A stretch of DNA of 64,000 bases from Branchiostoma belcheri (GCF_001625305.1 NW_017803932.1:454894-518893), one strand, 5' to 3'. Counted from the stretch's first letter, positions 45,101-57,009 are shown. Notes: generated by a model not told the origin, from the letters alone. Numbers and translations: made by a program.

Positions 45101-48100
45101 CGAACACTCCATTCATACTGGCCATGCGAGAATAAACAGCATTCCAAGTCGTCTTGAGGATTGAACTGAAAGAGATACATTGTACTTAAAAGAAATCCTA
45201 ACATTTCGTTTTGGCCTGTCTTTAGATCAACATTGACATTTCCGACTTGAAGCCAGGGTTTGGGTAAGGCCACCCGCTCCGGTCCAAGGTCTCGGCTGAG
45301 CAAACGTCTTAAAACATAGCTGTCTGTTAGCAGGGTCCATTGTCATACTACTCGTCATGTGTGGATTAAACTGGATGCATCAAACTGGAGATAACAAGGT
45401 TTACAAGTGGTTGGCAAACTGAAGTGAAGACGCCATGCAAGATGTGTAAAGCAGATTCTACTCTATCTAAAGTCTAGCTTCTTAGTAATAGTAACCGGAA
45501 AATTACAAATCATTCAATGTCTCGTTCCAACTGAGGTGTTTTTGTTTATTTGGTCGAGTTTTTTGGTATTACCCAGTGTCAGAAGAGCACGGGGACTTTT
45601 CATCAAAAAGTAATACCAAAAATTCACGTGAGGACAAGGCTTACACGTTTTTTTAGCCAGACTTCGTGCAGAAGATAAAAATTGTGCTCCGCTACAATTT
45701 CTCTTTGGGAGTACAGTTATCCATCGAGTATTATACAAATACCATCATCATGACTGAATATATGTCCTTTTCGTATAGTCTTACTACACTGCGACCGTCT
45801 TGGCTAAATTTGGCTATTATCCTGGCTCATGGAGGAGGGGTGAGGGAGGGAACCCAGCTAGCTACATGTATATAGCTATCGCCGCATGCCAACGATCATG
45901 GACGATAAGCAGCTCTGTAAAATGACTACCTCTTTTCTATCCACTGTACTTGAACACTGAAACACTGCCACGTTAACTATTATCCGGCTATTCAGCTGCA
46001 CACAGTGGGGTGTAAAGGGGGAAGTGGTGATATATATACACTTGATGTTAGGACTAACTGTGTAGGAAACTTGGCTCTGCTCCCGCTGGATGCCAGCCAT
46101 ATAGTCACTCATCAACTACTGAGGAAGCTTTTGTACATTGATGCCATTCCACTGCGCTCGGATCAGGATATCGTGTTTGGCTTCGGGGGTTGGTGCGATT
46201 AAGGACATTAGTATGTGCCGCGTCTCTCCTAGCCTTCCTGCGTGTCTGCGCTGGCTTCTGTGGGTTCAACATTTCTCCTGCGCTCTGTACGACAGTGTTC
46301 GTCTTGCCTCTTGTCACTTGAGTGTTGCCTGCGTGTGTGTGTGAGTAAAGCTAAGGTCCCAATTGGGAAAAGGGGCCCTGGCGGGTAGTTCCCGGGCTGT
46401 TTTTTTACCACTTTCGGGCGGGACCCCGACGTGGCCCCGCGGGGCACCCTGCGGCTACCGGGCTATTTTTTGGCCCGTCGGGGCCCCGAGAAGGATTTAA
46501 TTCTGAGTTAAATTCTACCCGGGCCCCGCTGACAAAAAGACGCCGTGACCTCATCGTGAGAACACCGAGAGGTACCCCTCCGGTTGCCGGCATTCCACCG
46601 GGACACATTTCTTACGTCACAGACCAGATGAACAGAATAAAGGTGTGTACTTCGTAAACCCGGGTAAAATGTGTGACCTCACAGATCAAATGATCACAAC
46701 AAATACGTGAATTCTGCATTACGTATAGGTCAATACAAGACATCGTCAGAGAATCTGCTGGGTACATGCCGGGTGCCTGCCGGATACCGACCAAAGAGGG
46801 TGACAAAATTTCTAACAAAATGCTACTGAAGGAAACTGTTAATTGTGACCACGACAGCCGATGCCCGCTCGACTCCTGAACCCGGCCGGGGCCAGCCGGG
46901 GCTACATCCCCGACGGGCACCGGCGTAATTGGGACCTTAGCTTAACACGGTGTCACCTTCTGTCACTGTATGTAGTTAGCCTCGCATACATGTAGGATCT
47001 AGGATCACGTCCTGCACAGTTGGTGGTGAAGGCCTGCCTGTCACTAAGACCGTATCAAGATCTGCTGAATGAGCTTATTTCTCAGTGTACAGTCTGTATG
47101 TTGTTATTTGCTTATGTTTGTCTGCTTACAGAACTTGTAAAAGTAAAAATTCATAAGGATACGAGCCAAACTCGCTGGAGGATTGCGTTTTACAACAGAC
47201 TAAAATATCCATGCCAAAAATGAAAATTTTTACTTTGCTACTTACATAGGTGGAGTTTTCCTCCAAATCTGTAGTTACGTGAATTATCAATTGGACATCC
47301 TGTGTCACGTATCTATATTCAGACCCACTAGTAAAATGTCTGGACATTACATCCAACAACAGAACAGACTATGTACAGCCCATTATTGATATGTAAGTCA
47401 TAACATGTTTAGAATGCCAAACCACGTGGATGGCTCTAAGACAATACACATGGCTCATATCGAGAGAAAGTCGATTGTTTTGGGTTATCAGAACACAACG
47501 CGAGAGTCCCTTCTATAAGAACTGAAATGAAAACAGTTGACACAAGAGTTGTTTACGACAATCGTTCAGAAGCCACAAATAGTTGTTTGGCAAACAAGGA
47601 AAACACACTCGGCACGCCCCGTCTAAACAAGGCCGAGATGAACGTCTGTGTGTATAAGGCACAAACAAGGTCGTCAGTTGGAAGGGAGGGGTCCAGGCAC
47701 GACAGCTAGAGGATACAGCCGTCACGTTGGAATGTTCATTTACCAGTGTTGCGCCATGACAAACGTAAAATGGTCTCCGCCTACATAGTGGTGTTGAGGG
47801 TGATTCTGAACGTACGTTTATCTAGACGTACGTGTAAATTGCACGAGCTCTTACACGCCGTTACGATACGACAAACGCGCGACAGGTATACGATAGACTA
47901 ACGACAGACTAACGACAGATACAATATACATCGCATTGGACTGTTGGGACGGTTGATGATTTATAGTTCTCATTTATCTACCTTTCTTCCTAGATTATCC
48001 TGACATATTAATAATTCCGCCGTGACAGCTGAGAAACATCGAGCAAACCCTTACTGTAATTCTTAACGAGTGCAACACTCTACAACCCCCTTTCATGACA

Positions 48101-51100
48101 AAATAAAAATGAACACTAACGCCCATATTTCTTTTACGTCAACTAACATATACTTCATCAAAATTATTGCGCCGTGTCTTCAGACAACGTTTTTGCAAAT
48201 ACTAGTACGCGTCTCCCAAACACCCCTATAAGACCTCACTAACCCGCGGACACTCGTGTTTGACAGTAAGGTTTATGAAAGTGAGACTTAAAACGCCGAA
48301 ACTTATATAACGCCCTTGTCCTTCTATCACCCAGTTTCGTGGCCAGGGTCATCAACATGTCTCACTTACTAGTATGTCGCAAATATCCCTAGTTATCCTG
48401 GGGGAGACGCAATGCTTTTGGCACTATGCGCCCGTACTCAAACAAATATGACCTCCCCTCAAAGCTGGCACAGTAACAAGAGAGGTCATGTCTAGTTCAT
48501 GGTCACAGTCTTGGTTCAAAAGACCAGAAGATATATTCACGACTGTAAAATGATAATTTCAGTTGACCCCTTCGCTTAGCTCAGTCTCTGTGCTTACAGC
48601 TGTTCTGACATTTGTCGCCAGGAGGCTCTTCTAATACACAAGTATCAATGTTGAAAACTTGTCATGCATCTGCAGCAGACATGCTACTTGACTTTCCTCT
48701 GCGTAAGAGGATCGGAGAAGGTAGCAGGTGCAAGCTGGTTTAACACATCTTCTAAGCTCTAAGTTCTAAGCTGACTGGGTAGACATTTTCTCATACTGTG
48801 TAAAAGGGAAATAAATGTCACGATCACACGGCAAGGTTTGCGCGGGGGCGGGTTACAATGAGTAAGTAAACAATATCTTAGACTTCCGTGTATTACTAAC
48901 GGTATTATGTTGCCACAGGTAACTAGATCTACTAACGTTATAGAAGAATCTTTGAACTCATGGGTAGCTAAAGCTCTAGACCACCCATCTCCAAAATCGT
49001 ATCCGTAACAGCTGAGCCATGGAAAAAATGAGGCGAGGTGATATCACCCTCCCGAGGAGGGTTAGTGGCTCGGCCCGGAAGGCTCCTCCTCAACTAAGAG
49101 GAGGAGTTGAGGAGGACCCTTCCGGGCCGAGCCACTAACCCTGCTCTGGAGGGTGGGTGATATATAATGTAGGCTTTGCTGGGCTTAGCCCAAACAACTG
49201 AGCTAATACAGGTCAAGCCAGACGGGACATTGTTTTGTTACACGTCATGTGCCGCCTATGTCGGGTCCTTTCTTCGACAGACGATCGAGTCAGGTGCACG
49301 GGTTCTCTACGGAGCTATTAATAACCCAATGGCCCGGACATCCCAGCCTCTACCAGGCTTCGGGAGGCGGCTGGGAAGAGTAAAAAACGGCCCAACATAC
49401 CATGGAAGTTTGTTCGTTGAGAGAACAGTTCGCCGCTCCCGAACTGTTCTCTCCACGGACCAAACTCTTTTGGCATGTTGGGCCGTTTTCTACTCTTCCC
49501 AGCCGCCTCCCGAAGCCTGGTAGAGGCTAGGTCGAACCGTTAATTGCCATGTTCTCGTTGGTTGAGTTAAACAGTCAAGGTCGGTCTATTCTGTAGGATG
49601 GGTCAAAAGACGGCCGCCCTGCAATTCAGAGGATGCCTGTCAATTCCCGGAAAAAAGAACTCGAAAAAGTGTATTGCGGAAGTTGGTGGATGTATTTACA
49701 TGGTTAGTAAACGGTTATCACACACTAGCAATGCTCTCTGCAAGGAGGTTAAAAATTTTTTTTAAACCTCCTTGCTCTCTGCAGTAAATCCACAACCATT
49801 CTAAGATTGGACGTAGAGAAACGTGGATTTCAGCTAGTTTGCCATATATAACGGGAGACGAATTGTAGAAAAAATCATTACACATGGTTATCTCTTATGT
49901 ATATAGTATGACATTTCTTCCTTAAGAATGTATGATATTCATGTATGATTTCATTATGATTTCAATATCTATATATATATATACATATATGGCCCTCATG
50001 TCGTAATCATTACCGCTTATCCTTTTTAATCGCGTTGAACTAGAATACGATTTGAACTTATTCGAGTTAATCCGTTTATTTCATCAGCACTGTTATTCAA
50101 CCTGATATCGCTATGAATGAAGTAGTGCAAACAATATTCTTTATTGATCGAGAAGAAATGTTAATTTCTTCGCTGAAATGTTTTCACTGAACTCACAGTG
50201 GGACCTGTTGACTGTTTGTCTCTTCACATTCCATGAAATCAGGGCATGGTATCGTAGAGTTGGGGAATGTTTGCAACGTTAACCTCCCATCATGCTTGTA
50301 TGTAAATATTTTGCTCAGTATACAAAACTCGTCAATAGGTGGACCCTGACCCAGTACTGTCGTCCCATAACCTACATTTCAAGGCTCGGAATTTACTCCT
50401 AGAAAAGAAAGGTACAGAAGTGGAGCAATCTGATTTTTGAGAGGAACTTGGGCGGGGATCTTGCCGTCACCACGTAATCGGTAACAACTGTGGAAACACA
50501 GAGGACATGGACGATTAATTTTAGACCCCTCCTCCCTAATTATCCCCTTGAAATAGCCCGTCTGTTGACCTACTTCTGTAGAGCATTGTGGGAAGGTTAC
50601 GTCATCCTACGTGAGTCCATGCACATTCATGCAAGATACATCCGACTGATAACGTTAGATCCTGTAATCGTATCAACGGATGCCAGATTGTAACAACAGA
50701 CTCACGAATTATAGCACAGGATACTTTGTTGGTGGGCGCAGGTCTAATTTTAACATTAAATATCTAATACCGTAGTTTCTTCGAAGTTTCGTATCCATGT
50801 AACGGTTGTAAACTATATAAAACTCTATTAAGGAGGTATCCCCTTCTAATGCACTGCATAGATGCGAATGTGCCCTGATTTAAGAAAATGGTCTTGATAA
50901 CAAACTTTGCGTTGTTTATCGGTGCAGTTTCAAGGTCTTCTACACCCCCTCCGCCATGATCATTTGTGGTATGCCCCTGAGAAAGCTGTTCCGTCTACGT
51001 GCGATATTCAGGGTCAGGTGTAGATAGCGCCGCGAAAATATGTTATCTGCCCAACGGGGGATACGGGTAATTTCCGACGTTCCCTACCTTCCAGAGACAG

Positions 51101-54025
51101 TATGTCCGGTATGAAATACTACAAATTGTATACATACGGTAAGAAACACAAAGAAAATAGTTTGAATGAACCAAGTATTTAACCTCCTTGAATGAACATA
51201 GCGTCGGATTTGGACACTGATACGTCAGCAGTGTGACAGACGGCCTAGTTCTGTCAGGTAAACAACTATTGCATCAACTGATACCTCCAGGTAAGGGGTC
51301 AATGACATGGGGATGCTCCATTCAAACAGTGAAAGGGTGTGTTTAATCAATCTACAAAGTCGAAAGGTTTAAAAACAATTGAGATAACGTTTGACGTTTC
51401 GAGTTATAAAATGGTTTAAAGGTATAATCAACATTTATTAGGACAAGATGTCCAGAAATCAAAAACATGATACATTTGTACTTGCGATAAGTGTACCAAA
51501 CGACCCGTTCAACTTTTACAAAATGGAACAGTCCAGATCATATCATGTCAGACATGTTTTGGGTTAATTCGATCAGACGATCGAGACTACGTCGCTTTCT
51601 TGTGGTAAAAATCGTTTGTAGATGAGTGGTTGAGCTATAGCTTTGTAATGAGATTAATTCACGTAAGACGACCTAAATTTGGCGCCACTTCTGCTTGTTT
51701 ATTGATTTTTTGACATAAAAATAAGCATACTGTACATCAAAACTGTCACAAAATATTGTGACATTAAATTTCCTCCAAATCATTTCTTTCTCACAGAAAA
51801 GCAAGCCGTCAGAAAACATTACGCTCTCACCCTCCCGACATCTGCTTGGACTTGCAGATCATATGTCAACAATCGCGGCACGTTTTTATGCACGCCTAAA
51901 GGCCGTCTTGACCTACATAATTGCTCGTTGTTGAAAAGAGGTTACAGTAGGACACTGGTGGGTCATCACACACCCGTTAACAATTATCGGCGCTCACATA
52001 CGGGTCGTTAGCCGCAGGTGAGAGTACACACCTACAATAACAGCCATATATTATTAGATCACCCAAACAAAGGATAGAGTTTTAGCAGCCATTTGGGAAA
52101 AGTTGCTCCAAATTTGACGACAGATCGGCACGAAGAGAGAGACGTAATTAAAAGAAAAACAGAAAAATCGTCACAACACAAGGGACGCCCGTACACCAAT
52201 GCAAACTTCAACCTTTCCACTGACTGGCAAACATACGCAGGGATGTTTGAATCATGTTTCACTCTAGGGACTTCGCCTTGTCAACAAATGAATGTGATGT
52301 GGCAAGTTGAAACTATATGTTTGTACACACTTCTCAATCACACCAAAAAAGGGTTGAACAAAAGGACGCCACGTGCTATCCGCCATGGCCATTGGGGATT
52401 TGGAATTTTTTTGTGAATTCAATCTCGGGCTTAAGTTTATTCATTATTTCAAATATGTAAAAAAAAGGCGACACAGTATCTAACCGACTGGTTTGAAGAC
52501 ACTTCATACACGCAGGCACCTGCAATACAACACCTGTTCCTGTCAGCAAATACATACAACACACGGGATGAGAATCTCGTCGGCATCATTAAAAACTCTT
52601 CAAAACGTTTATGTGTACAAGCACTTTTCTGTCAGACAAGAGCCGCCAGCGCGGGTGACCTTTTGAGAACTTCTTGATCAAGTGGAGATATTGTTCAGTC
52701 AAACATGGCTGACTCGACAGGCAAGTCTGGTGTTGTGGCTTCAACAACAAGGCTCGTCCTGCACCCCTCCCCATGATATGCCCGACAAAGCCGGCGTTGT
52801 GCTCGGTTGTAAGTCAACGCGGCTAAGCTCAGACGTGACGTGACCGGGGAATAGGGGTGCAGACAGAAGAGAAACAATCTTTATGTCTGTGCCACTTAAC
52901 TTTTCCGGACGGACTTATTTGGCAAGGACCCTACTAGCCTGTTTTCTCTCGCCCAAGCATGTCATGGCGGCCTAGGCCTTGCTGTACAGGCTTGTGAGGC
53001 TTGTATGGTAATTTTCTACGCATAATGCTGTCGTAACAAGCCTGGTATCACGGCTATGGTACATGGAAAGAAGCGGAAGTTTATGACAGGCAAAGCCACA
53101 CTTATTTCAATACGCCTGTCGTTGAAAGCTCAGACGTTGTCAGATCACATTGTTCGTGCATGTCGTTTATGAATATTTGCCATGCTTGTCATGATACCAA
53201 AACTATGTACATCATATCATACGCCACATGAGTCAGAGCCATTTCTTATCGAATTACTTCTCAGTGATAACGTTAAAGGAAAAGACAGTAATCAATACAC
53301 AATGTATGACGCAACATTCAACTTTATTTCTCGCGCACCATTTAACTGATTCACGCGGATACGGATAGGGTGTGTCGGGTAGTGTCAAAGTTCGTTCGAG
53401 AAGATGCCCCCTGTCCACTTAAATCGATAATACATGATCTACCCCTCCCCTCATGCAATGGAAAAATACTTTGACCATGCCTTACTCAGTTGCATAGTAC
53501 ATGACTCTCCAGTGAGCAAACTTAAAACGCAATCTATCATGGTGTTTAACCCAGATATTTCATGATCGCGACTGATTTTGTGTGTTAATCGTGTTCGACT
53601 GCGTGCCCTGTACAACAAAAAAGTCAGTCCCGACACATGCCTTTCAAATGCAATAATGCGAAATACAGTCGACTTCGTACTCATGTATTTTGACCCACAT
53701 ACCAAAGCCGTGAGGTCTATCGATAAGCTCTCTTCACATGTAAACAGAAGTTATAAGCAAAAGCAGCAGGCAGAGCTAAATGAGAGCCAGCGATTCAGAT
53801 TACAAGCGCCCGAGGGCTCGTCTTGATGTGTGCTGCTTGTACAATGTATAATTGTGTTAGCTTTGGCTCAAATCGTTAATACATCACACACATGTTAGAG
53901 TTAAAAGTGTCCGGGCGTTTACTCACCACCGTGTCTCCGGTCTGCTTTACGCTCACAACTTGCACGCCGCCGTCATCTTTCTTCTTGTTCTTTCCGCCCA
54001 GGCTGAAGGAGAGTCTGTTACCCAT
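33144..54025 (-). CDS. Predicted N-myristoylated, Glu/Pro/Ala-rich BASP1/MARCKS-like protein
   Basis: Eight exons: 54025-53927, 41191-41068, 38975-38920, 38003-37764, 36956-35182, 34761-34201, 33996-33514, 33194-33144. Junctions are phase 0 except exon 2/3 (phase 1). The total is 1,129 residues if one missing base in exon 5 is allowed. MGNRLSFSLGGKNKKKDD gives Gly2 and Ser6, the myristoylation consensus, followed by a Lys cluster as in BASP1/MARCKS. The rest is low-complexity: exon 5 has repeated modules such as VVEEVQQI and VQEVSAEPPVEA, exon 6 runs of APAETAPAEA, exon 7 KPAEETPAEE repeats. The end is EPEPAESSAVQKAE. BASP1-type proteins bind the inner plasma membrane and PIP2/actin in neurons. 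That function is inferred from architecture and composition, not from alignable homology. A neurofilament- or titin-like label could be given by automatic tools on composition alone. Confidence 0.72.
35182..36956 (-). CDS. Largest exon of the E/P/A-rich gene, with a one-base frame break
   Basis: 1,775 bases, bounded by CTACAG (acceptor) and CAG then GTGGGA (donor). From the acceptor the Glu-rich frame (EEKSELEQKEAEPPEAA) runs to about 36168, where the A-run in GCAGAAAAAGTACAG shifts it. After the shift the Glu-rich frame resumes (TEDAGAEAVPAEEQQAE) with no stop to the donor. Adding one base gives 592 whole codons, in keeping with the phase-0 neighbours. The exon contains an internal duplication, EVVEEVQQICPEPVAEAEP and EVVEEVQQICADPGVETS, carrying one of the few Cys residues of the protein. 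Confidence 0.8.
41482..41665. mobile_element. Fold-back MITE, copy 1
   Basis: 184-bp near-palindrome. The left arm starts CTCTACCAGGCTTCGGGAGG and the right arm is its complement ending CCTGGTAGAG. Inner segments (CATGCCGGGGGAGTTGGTCC and its partner) also pair, so the whole element folds into one long hairpin. No coding capacity. No clear target-site duplication is seen. It lies about 290 bp upstream of exon 2 (intron side). Confidence 0.8.
43653..43880 (-). other. Coding-like ORF in intron 1, unassigned
   Basis: Minus-strand frame beginning after CTAG (TDTDPVYNLTYSLSCDSL) and running through RAQALVIDLNDIGQPLSIWQ to a Lys-rich end (KEPDKKTQKHAQE, stop at 43653). The composition looks protein-like, unlike surrounding AT-rich frames. 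An acceptor-like CTAG precedes it. It lies 35 bases from the candidate first exon, too close for a normal intron between them. No family recognised. Confidence 0.25.
43916..43960 (-). CDS. Candidate alternative first exon without myristoylation site
   Basis: In intron 1 of the E/P/A-rich gene, minus strand, CAAAATGTC opens MSETSAYEADDPHDK (15 codons) and stops at a consensus donor, AAG then GTATTG. It ends in phase 0, exactly the phase needed to join exon 2 (ADATPAENGDVG). The acidic, Ala/Glu-containing sequence fits the downstream protein. If used, it would give a cytosolic isoform lacking Gly2. Chance is not excluded for so short an exon. Confidence 0.35.
44963..45323 (-). other. Possible exon of unknown gene inside intron 1
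   Basis: Open minus-strand frame bounded by an acceptor-like CTAACAG (45324-45330) and a consensus donor AAG then GTAGTA at 44962. The translation (DSYVLRRLLSRDLGPERVAL, QVGNVNVDLKTGQNEMLGFL, LFSHGQYEWSVRGPTQPLT, YLRNVDVHVFVDKI) has balanced, globular-like composition. An in-frame stop lies about 40 bases upstream of the acceptor. It could be an exon of a nested gene, an alternative exon or a decayed gene. The phase (two bases left over) does not fit exon 2 of the host gene, which argues against an ordinary cassette. Confidence 0.3.
46349..46942. mobile_element. Harbinger-like MITE with TAA target duplication
   Basis: 594-bp element whose ends are AGCTAAGGTCCCAATT and its exact complement, flanked on both sides by TAA (46346-46348 and 46943-46945). 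TAA is a TWA-type 3-bp target, as in PIF/Harbinger. The interior is GC-rich with GGGCCC-type words near both ends (GGGGCCCTGGCGGG, CCCGGCCGGGGCC) and no transposase. Open frames inside are short and not conserved-looking. Confidence 0.82.
49041..49163. mobile_element. Short fold-back element
   Basis: 123-bp inverted repeat. ATATCACCCTCC at the left pairs with GGAGGGTGGGTGATAT at the right, and GGTTAGTGGCTCGGCCCGGA pairs with its complement around a short GAGGAG/CTCCTC loop. It is independent in sequence from the two larger fold-back copies. No target duplication is recognised. Confidence 0.7.
49345..49528. mobile_element. Fold-back MITE, copy 2
   Basis: Same terminal sequence as 41482-41665 (CTCTACCAGGCTTCGGGAGG and complement) and same length. 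The interior differs (ACGGCCCAACATACCATGG, GAACTGTTCTCTC) but pairs with itself in the same way. An open plus-strand frame through it (ending near 49523) is a by-product of the palindrome. Confidence 0.8.
49741..49775. repeat. Hairpin CAAGGAGGTT ... AACCTCCTTG
   Basis: A perfect inverted repeat of about 15 bases either side of an A/T-rich centre. A 10-bp relative of the stem occurs at 38361-38378 (AACCTCTTTAAGGAGGTT). The pair may be solo remains of a small fold-back family. Confidence 0.5.
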
Positions 54026-56139
54026 GTTGGTTGTTGTTGAATGGAGGTCACTTCGCCTTCCAGTCTTCTGCAAATACTGACAGTTCCCTGTTCCGTCGTC
54101 AGCGCGCGGTCGGGGTCGTGTTACGGACTCGTCAGTCGGTCGGTCGGTCTTTCTTCGCCCCTCGCAAGCCCGAGGCTAACCGGCTTTTTAGTCCGTTCTT
54201 TGCGGAGGCTTGGAAGAAAGAGTTAACGTACTAGCCCGTTATGTCACCAGTCGGTACCCAAGTATGTAAAATCTGTTCGCAAGAAAAGACAGCGTGGTGG
54301 AACTGGTCTGCCCCTCCCCGACACACACATGCGCACGCCGAGCCCAGAGGTTCTCTCTCGGCACAGGTGACGAAACGATGCGTCAGACCTCGTCACTGAT
54401 TAAACCAAATTCATAAACCCGGGTTATCGCAGCTCGGGGCGCGTCCATTTCTAACCATAGAGGGTTGGTGAACTTTTATTGAAAATCTGTATTTAAGCCC
54501 TGTATGGCTGAAGTGGAGAAATGCATATCTTCCAAACCACGTTGGTTGTACTACAGTTCAACTGTTATCATAGTGGTTTGAGACAGAGTAAATGTTCCGC
54601 AATCCCTCGAGGCCAGGGTCAGTGACATTGAGCGGATAAAGGATTAGTCTATACTGTCTGTGCATAAAAACAAAAATCTTTATACATACGTGGAGAGTAA
54701 ATCATGAACGACTAATATCAGTACCTATAGAAAAATGTCGTGGCGCAAGCTTTTTATTTTGTTCACCAAATTTCAGTCAAGCGTGTCGGGTTGGGAGGAG
54801 GCCCACGTTATTATGTCAGCTACATCATAAGTTCGCTCTCGGCAAAATCATTCAATTTGATACCAACAAAACGATAACGTTTCATATCGTGTTCTGCAAA
54901 AATGTGAGAGCGGTGTGAGTTGCATACGTGCGGACGGCGGAAGTTATTGTAAGCTCACATGTCGCCGATTCGTGGCGGGAACACAGAGATAGATTTCAGA
55001 TTACGCCACGAGACAGACAGTAAGAAATTGATCACAGCTGGGTGCCAATCTTCTTGGTAAGCCACGCCCCTTTAGCGCATTTAGGCGGCTTTTAATAATC
55101 GCTAGTGCCAAGTTTCGCAGTTTGGACACAGTTGGCTCGACAAAACAAACAATTTGGGGTTTTAAGTAAACAAACCGTATCACTCCCATGCCTTGTAGTT
55201 GTACAGCAAACATTCAAGTCTTGTCTTATCGCATAATTTCGGCGTCCAATCCAAACAAGGGCAAAACGTTTAAAATCTCGAATTATTAAATCTAAATGTC
55301 ATAAATATTGGACAACACAATATGACAATGTATGGTGAAAATTGATCATCAAGAGTAATAAAAATGTAACTCGTGAATGGTATTGTCCTTATTTTCGCAA
55401 GTAGCCTAACATCAACAATCTTTAAGTTAGCTTATGTCATAAAGACTATTTTTCACGAGATAAGAATTGCAAACATGGCACACGGCAGACTTTGATCATG
55501 ATATGACTCAGAAGCTAGGGTCAAAATGTCTGTTGAATGCAAATACAATGCAATACAAAACATTGAGGGAAAAATGTTCACAATCGTAGCAACCATTTTG
55601 CTTGCAAGCTGTTTTGGAATATTTACAGATGTCATAATCCTAAATTAGATTAGGTCAATATAGTAGATGAGGCAATGCCAAGCCATCACTGTCACTTACA
55701 CAATTAGCAAGCTAAAATAGCAGCCAGGAAGCCATCTGGCATTATGCCAAATTCCCTCATGACCATCCATAATCCCTTGTTCGTATTAATGCCAGACATT
55801 AAGGCATGAGTCATTGCTGGCTTACACTGAGGCACCATATGTTAAAGCATTGGATCCGGACACTGCACAATGTTAGATGTACTCAATAGAATGCACAAGA
55901 AGGGGTTGGTTTGTAGTCTAGGGACATGACTAATATATAAAAGCATGCAACCTAAGTATTCTGTAAATTCATTTATTTTTGCAGTAGAGGGCAAAATCAG
56001 ATACATTTTTGCAGTGTTTTTTTTTAAGAATGCGATTAAAACAATTCTGTAGTACAGTAGCAATGCACGTCTATTCTCAATGTCATGATTTTGCAGTGGA
56101 GAGGTCAACACAAATAATAAAACCACTGCAACATTTTAT
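54026..56139. other. Promoter side of the E/P/A-rich gene and intergenic DNA
   Basis: The first few hundred bases upstream of the ATG at 54025 are CpG-rich (GTCGGTCGGTCGGTC near 54135) and probably hold the promoter and 5'UTR. Farther out the sequence is AT-rich with no supported gene. Confidence 0.4.
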
Positions 56140-56650
56140 TTAACTTTCAACTTTAACTTTATTTGTTTAACCAGGTATCACACTCAGGCCACTCTGGCCT
56201 GTTTTTCAGGAAATCCTGGTACAAAAGCACAGACAAACACCTAACAGTTAAACAGATTCACAATACATACAAAGTCTAAAAGTAGCACATAATTCAAATA
56301 ACTAATCTTAAATACAATTCGATAAAAACTGTTTAAAAGTTCTGAGACTGAGCTGCTGTCGTTGTTGTAGGGGGAGTGAGTTCCAGAGGTAAGGTCCATA
56401 GTACTGTAAGCTGTTCCTGTATGAAGTGACTCTTGCTGGTGGACAGGAGAGTAGGTGGGGATCATAGTCCCGTAGCCGTTTTAACTCTGACCGAGTAGTG
56501 CGTACACTCAGTGTTGGTGGAGCTTCCCATTTGAACAACGATGTCATGTACACAGGCGCACATCCACGGACTGCCTTAAAGACAGAGACAAGAGAAGCTA
56601 CTTCTGCCCGTTTACGCACAGGGTCTATCCCTGCCTCTGCTCGCAGATCT
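56140..56650 (-). mobile_element. 3' fragment of a non-LTR retrotransposon
   Basis: The minus frame from about 56640 to 56308 reads LRAEAGIDPVRKRAEVASLV, FKAVRGCAPVYMTSLFKW, ARVTSYRNSLQYYGPYLWNS and LSLRTFKQFLSNCI, then stop. The pattern (RAE.G.., ..Y.TSL.., ..S.....YG...WNSLP, ..TFK..L) is the C-terminal region beyond the reverse transcriptase domain of LINEs. Only this tail is present, so it is a 5'-truncated copy, as usual for LINE insertions. The 3'UTR-like stretch with TTTAACCAGG follows. The clade (CR1/L2/RTE-like) cannot be named. Confidence 0.65.
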
Positions 56651-57009
56651 ACAGTGTAAAAACATGTCTGTTAAGTACAGGTCAGGCACAGAAAAGAGTT
56701 ACATGTATGCTCAGGGGAAAATGATAAGATAGATTGCATTGTGACATTTCCAGCTGTGTATTGTCAGTCACTCACAATTCCTGATCACTGGCAGTTGTCC
56801 CTGTCTTATGAATGGATCAAGCTAGATATACCCTTTTCACCCCTTTTCAAAAGTGGGACGTTCTTATTTTGAGCCAGGTATTATGCACTACAACGTCAGA
56901 CAGGGCATGTAAAACAAGTACGGCGTGACCTTGGCATTTTCATTAACACCTTTTTTGCTGCAGTCTTATCATGCGTGAAGTTATTCTGTCAACAACAGGG
57001 ACAAGGATG

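Larger units (their letters stand above)
41192..53926. other. Intron 1 of the E/P/A-rich gene (12.7 kb)
   Basis: Contains three inverted-repeat elements (46349-46942, 49041-49163, 49345-49528), a small hairpin at 49741-49775, a (GGTT)n run at about 43452-43470, the candidate first exon at 43916-43960 and two coding-like ORFs. Many ACGT/CGATCG palindromic words occur near 44666-44700 and 47810-47920. About 50000-53900 shows no supported feature. Long first introns like this often hold enhancers, but nothing here shows that directly. Confidence 0.5.

Noticed and set aside
49176..49523. 115-residue open frame on plus
   Set aside because: Lies largely in the fold-back MITE; the palindrome explains it and no conserved motif is present.
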